54,007 nucleotides of DNA, taken from positions 1 through 54,007 of the forward strand of contig NZ_AUMM01000027.1 of assembly GCF_000430685.1 (NCBI RefSeq). Reading direction: 5' to 3'. Positions 52,492 through 54,007 of this stretch are shown piece after piece (positions within the stretch are counted from its first letter, which is position 1; the number at the start of each line of letters is the position of its first letter). Both the position numbers and the translations under genes were made by a program. This DNA comes from Tuberibacillus calidus DSM 17572 (GTDB taxonomy: Bacteria; Bacillota; Bacilli; Bacillales; Sporolactobacillaceae). The notes below the pieces were generated by a model. The model ran no database searches. It was not told where the DNA came from and saw only the letters and a list, made by a program, of their open reading frames with translations.

Positions 52492-52584
52492 GGAGAAGTA
52501 CCCAAGTTGGCTGAAGGGGCGCCCCTGCTAAGGGTGTAGGTCGGGTAAACCGGCGCGAGGGTTCGAATCCCTCCTTCTCCGCCA
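52492..52584 (+). tRNA. tRNA-Ser (GCT)
   Basis: Long variable arm (GTCGGGTAAACCGGC), acceptor GGAGAAG/CTTCTCC, anticodon GCT (52527-52529), encoded CCA. Confidence 0.95.
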
Positions 52585-52609
52585 TCGAAAAATTAAATCA
52601 ATCTCTATT

Positions 52610-52684
52610 GGCCCCTTGGTCAAGTGGTTAAGACACCACCCTTTCACGGTGGTAACACGGGTTCGAATCCCGTAGGGGTCACCA
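52610..52684 (+). tRNA. tRNA-Glu (TTC)
   Basis: Acceptor GGCCCCT/AGGGGTC, anticodon TTC (52643-52645), T-loop TTCGAAT, encoded CCA. Confidence 0.96.
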
Positions 52685-52688
52685 TTTT

Positions 52689-52764
52689 GGATCCGTGGTG
52701 TAGCGGTTAACATGCCTGCCTGTCACGCAGGAGATCGCCGGTTCGATCCCGGTCGGATCCGCCA
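52689..52764 (+). tRNA. tRNA-Asp (GTC)
   Basis: Acceptor GGATCCG/CGGATCC, anticodon GTC (52722-52724), T-loop TTCGATC, encoded CCA. Confidence 0.96.
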
Positions 52765-52769
52765 TTCTT

Positions 52770-52844
52770 TGGCCCATAGCCAAGCGGTAAGGCAGCGGAT
52801 TTTGGTTCCGCGATGCCCAGGTTCGAATCCTGGTGGGCCAGCCA
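52770..52844 (+). tRNA. tRNA-Gln (TTG)
   Basis: Acceptor TGGCCCA/TGGGCCA, anticodon stem GCGGA/TCCGC with anticodon TTG (52802-52804), encoded CCA. Confidence 0.96.
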
Positions 52845-52927
52845 CTTTTAAAACATTTTCTTTTACGGAATTGGCTTTGAATAAGCTTCGTTCAACTAAT
52901 AAGCGAATGCACAAAATAATCAAGCAT

Positions 52928-52953
52928 GAGCCATTAGCTCAGTTGGTAGAGCA
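52928..52953 (+). pseudogene. tRNA-Lys 5' fragment
   Basis: Identical to the first 26 bases of tRNA-Lys (53070), then breaks into the hairpin element at the same tRNA position as the Asn fragment. The upstream spacer (AAGCGAATGCACAAAATAAT) is duplicated too; offset to the intact gene is 142. Confidence 0.85.
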
Positions 52954-53020
52954 CTCTAGCCTACGCATCTTGAGTGAGCGGCGCTGAGGAACACACCGTA
53001 ATCAAGTGTTCCGAATCTCT
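52954..53020 (+). repeat. Hairpin element behind tRNA-Lys fragment
   Basis: CTCTAGC..GCATCTTGAGTGAGCGG, then CGCTGAGG and the 7-bp stem GGAACAC (52988-52994) / GTGTTCC (53006-53012), then CTCTGAG. Relative to copies A and B the stem has two compensatory changes. Confidence 0.75.
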
Positions 53021-53069
53021 GAGTAAGCTTCATTCAAATACCAAGCGAATGCACAAAATAATCAAGCAT

Positions 53070-53145
53070 GAGCCATTAGCTCAGTTGGTAGAGCATCTGA
53101 CTTTTAATCAGAGGGTCGAAGGTTCGAGTCCTTCATGGCTCACCA
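53070..53145 (+). tRNA. tRNA-Lys (TTT)
   Basis: Acceptor GAGCCAT/ATGGCTC, anticodon TTT (53103-53105), encoded CCA. Confidence 0.97.
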
Positions 53146-53172
53146 TTTTGACCTCTTACAATAAAATAACAT

Positions 53173-53258
53173 GCGGTCGTGGCGGAATGGCAGACGCGCT
53201 AGCTTGAGGGGCTAGTGGGAGTTCTCCCGTGGAGGTTCGAGTCCTCTCGACCGCACCA
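53173..53258 (+). tRNA. tRNA-Leu (GAG)
   Basis: Long variable arm, acceptor GCGGTCG/CGACCGC, anticodon GAG (53206-53208), encoded CCA. Confidence 0.95.
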
Positions 53259-53261
53259 TTT

Positions 53262-53338
53262 GCGCCCTTAGATCAACTGGATAGATCGTCTGACTACGGA
53301 TCAGAAGGTTAGGGGTTCGAATCCTCTAGGGCGCGCCA
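53262..53338 (+). tRNA. tRNA-Arg (ACG)
   Basis: Acceptor GCGCCCT/AGGGCGC, anticodon ACG (53296-53298), encoded CCA. Confidence 0.96.
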
Positions 53339-53352
53339 TTTAAATACCTGTT

Positions 53353-53426
53353 GCGGGTGTAGTTTAGTGGTAAAACAAGAGCCTTCCAAGCTCTGGTCGT
53401 GGGTTCGATTCCCATCACCCGCTCCA
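53353..53426 (+). tRNA. tRNA-Gly (TCC)
   Basis: Acceptor GCGGGTG/CACCCGC, anticodon TCC (53385-53387), encoded CCA. Confidence 0.96.
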
Positions 53427-53437
53427 TTGTATTTAAT

Positions 53438-53514
<77 letters not shown>

Positions 53515-53531
53515 TAATTTACCAATTGATT

Positions 53532-53660
53532 TTGCTAGACTCTATGTAGTAATATAATAGAGTCGCTTTGAAATCTTGCTTAAACATCTTTAATCAAAAG
53601 GATGTTTCTCGCAAGTCGTAGCGATCTCAAGATGTATTGCTCCTTGAAAACTGAACAAAA
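53532..53660 (+). promoter_or_regulatory. rRNA leader: possible promoter and boxA
   Basis: TATAAT (53553-53558) with a poor TTGCTA 15 bases before it, flanked by inverted GACTCTAT and ATAGAGTC. A hairpin AAACATC/GATGTTT lies at about 53582-53607. TGCTCCTTGAAAACTGA (about 53638-53654) is the boxA-like antitermination sequence of Bacillus rRNA leaders. tRNAs and rRNA may be one transcript with this as internal promoter. Confidence 0.55.
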
Positions 53661-53756
53661 GCCAAGCGCAAACTGTAAAAAGGGCAACCTTTTACAAGAC
53701 GCCAAGGATTTAAACAAACGTAAGATCTTTAAGTTTTCAGCTTTTGATAAACATTA

Positions 53757-54007
53757 CTTTTACGGAGAGTTTGATCCTGGCTCAGGACGAACGCTGGCGG
53801 CGTGCCTAATACATGCAAGTCGAGCGCGTGAAATTCGTGGATCTCTTCGGAGTGATGCGGATGGATCGAGCGGCGGACGGGTGAGTAACACGTGGGCAAC
53901 CTGCCCGTAAGACTGGGATAACTTCGGGAAACCGAAGCTAATACCGGATAGGCTTTCGCACCGCATGGTGCGAAAGGGAAAGGTGCTTCTGGCATCACTT
54001 ACGGATG
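53757..54007 (+). rRNA. 16S ribosomal RNA, 5' part
   Basis: GGAGAGTTTGATCCTGGCTC and the following GACGAACGCTGGCGGCGTGC block are universal 16S 5' sequences; the gene runs off the window. The variable V1 region (after CAAGTCGAGCGCG) can be used for identification. Confidence 0.97.

Noticed and set aside
53173-53258. Integrated element at tRNA-Leu, the ICEBs1 site type of B. subtilis
   Set aside because: The tRNA-Leu gene is intact and the next tRNA follows four bases later; no integrase or duplicated 3' end is present.

Overview
The window looks like chromosome from a low-to-mid GC, endospore-forming member of the Bacillales. The evidence is gene content: tlp, a Spo0E-family phosphatase gene behind Spo0A boxes, cmpA, a ydcC lipoprotein gene, strong AGGAGG ribosome binding sites, many TTG/GTG starts and CCA-encoding tRNA genes. 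The order rhomboid - acpS - ydcC - alr - ndoAI - ndoA - tex - cmpA - sprT-like - tRNA cluster matches the Bacillus subtilis order as I remember it, but the sigB/rsb operon is missing between ndoA and tex. The genus cannot be fixed from the sequence alone; the 251 bases of 16S at the right edge would settle it.

Layout. 1-700 has no gene and holds a 146-bp-offset direct repeat and a tRNA-like hairpin element. 0.7-9.3 kb is mixed housekeeping: an ArsR/SRPBCC pair, a VOC protein, a lipase-like hydrolase, two ResA thioredoxins with CcdA, an aldehyde dehydrogenase, a YkvI-like transporter and uppP. 9.4-22.8 kb is an envelope region: a DedA protein fused to a degenerate PAP2 domain, a six-gene dTDP-Fuc4NAc-type module (rmlA, rmlB, CsbB/ArnC-like GT2, WecD-like, ArnE-like SMR, WecE-like), tlp, a Spo0E-like gene, a DUF1540 gene, an LtaS-type synthase, a glycolipid glycosyltransferase, a second DedA and a polysaccharide deacetylase. 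22.8-32.2 kb carries an EamA transporter, two BdbD/DsbA-type oxidoreductases with BdbC, a Ktr potassium channel, a CgeB-like protein, a 3D-domain secreted protein and a site-2 protease. 32.3-43.9 kb carries a formate dehydrogenase with its DUF1641 partner, a small HTH/membrane-protein pair, a 7Fe ferredoxin, an RRNPP-type regulator followed by a tiny ORF, alkylpyrone genes bpsA-bpsB and the divergent citR/citA pair. 44-52 kb is the conserved acpS-alr-ndoA-tex block. 52.1 kb to the end is a tRNA operon (Asn, Ser, Glu, Asp, Gln, Lys, Leu, Arg, Gly, Ile) leading into 16S rRNA.

How genes work together. RmlA and RmlB would make dTDP-4-keto-6-deoxyglucose, the WecE-like transaminase would aminate it and the WecD-like enzyme would acetylate it. 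The GT2 enzyme could load the sugar on undecaprenyl phosphate and the SMR protein could flip it. LtaS, the glycolipid glycosyltransferase, UppP and DedA proteins nearby fit a common envelope theme. The most unusual items are this enterobacterial-common-antigen-like sugar module in a Gram-positive, the DedA/pseudo-PAP2 fusion, and the repeated tRNA 5'-half plus hairpin elements whose stem shows compensatory changes. No CRISPR array, transposase or prophage was seen.
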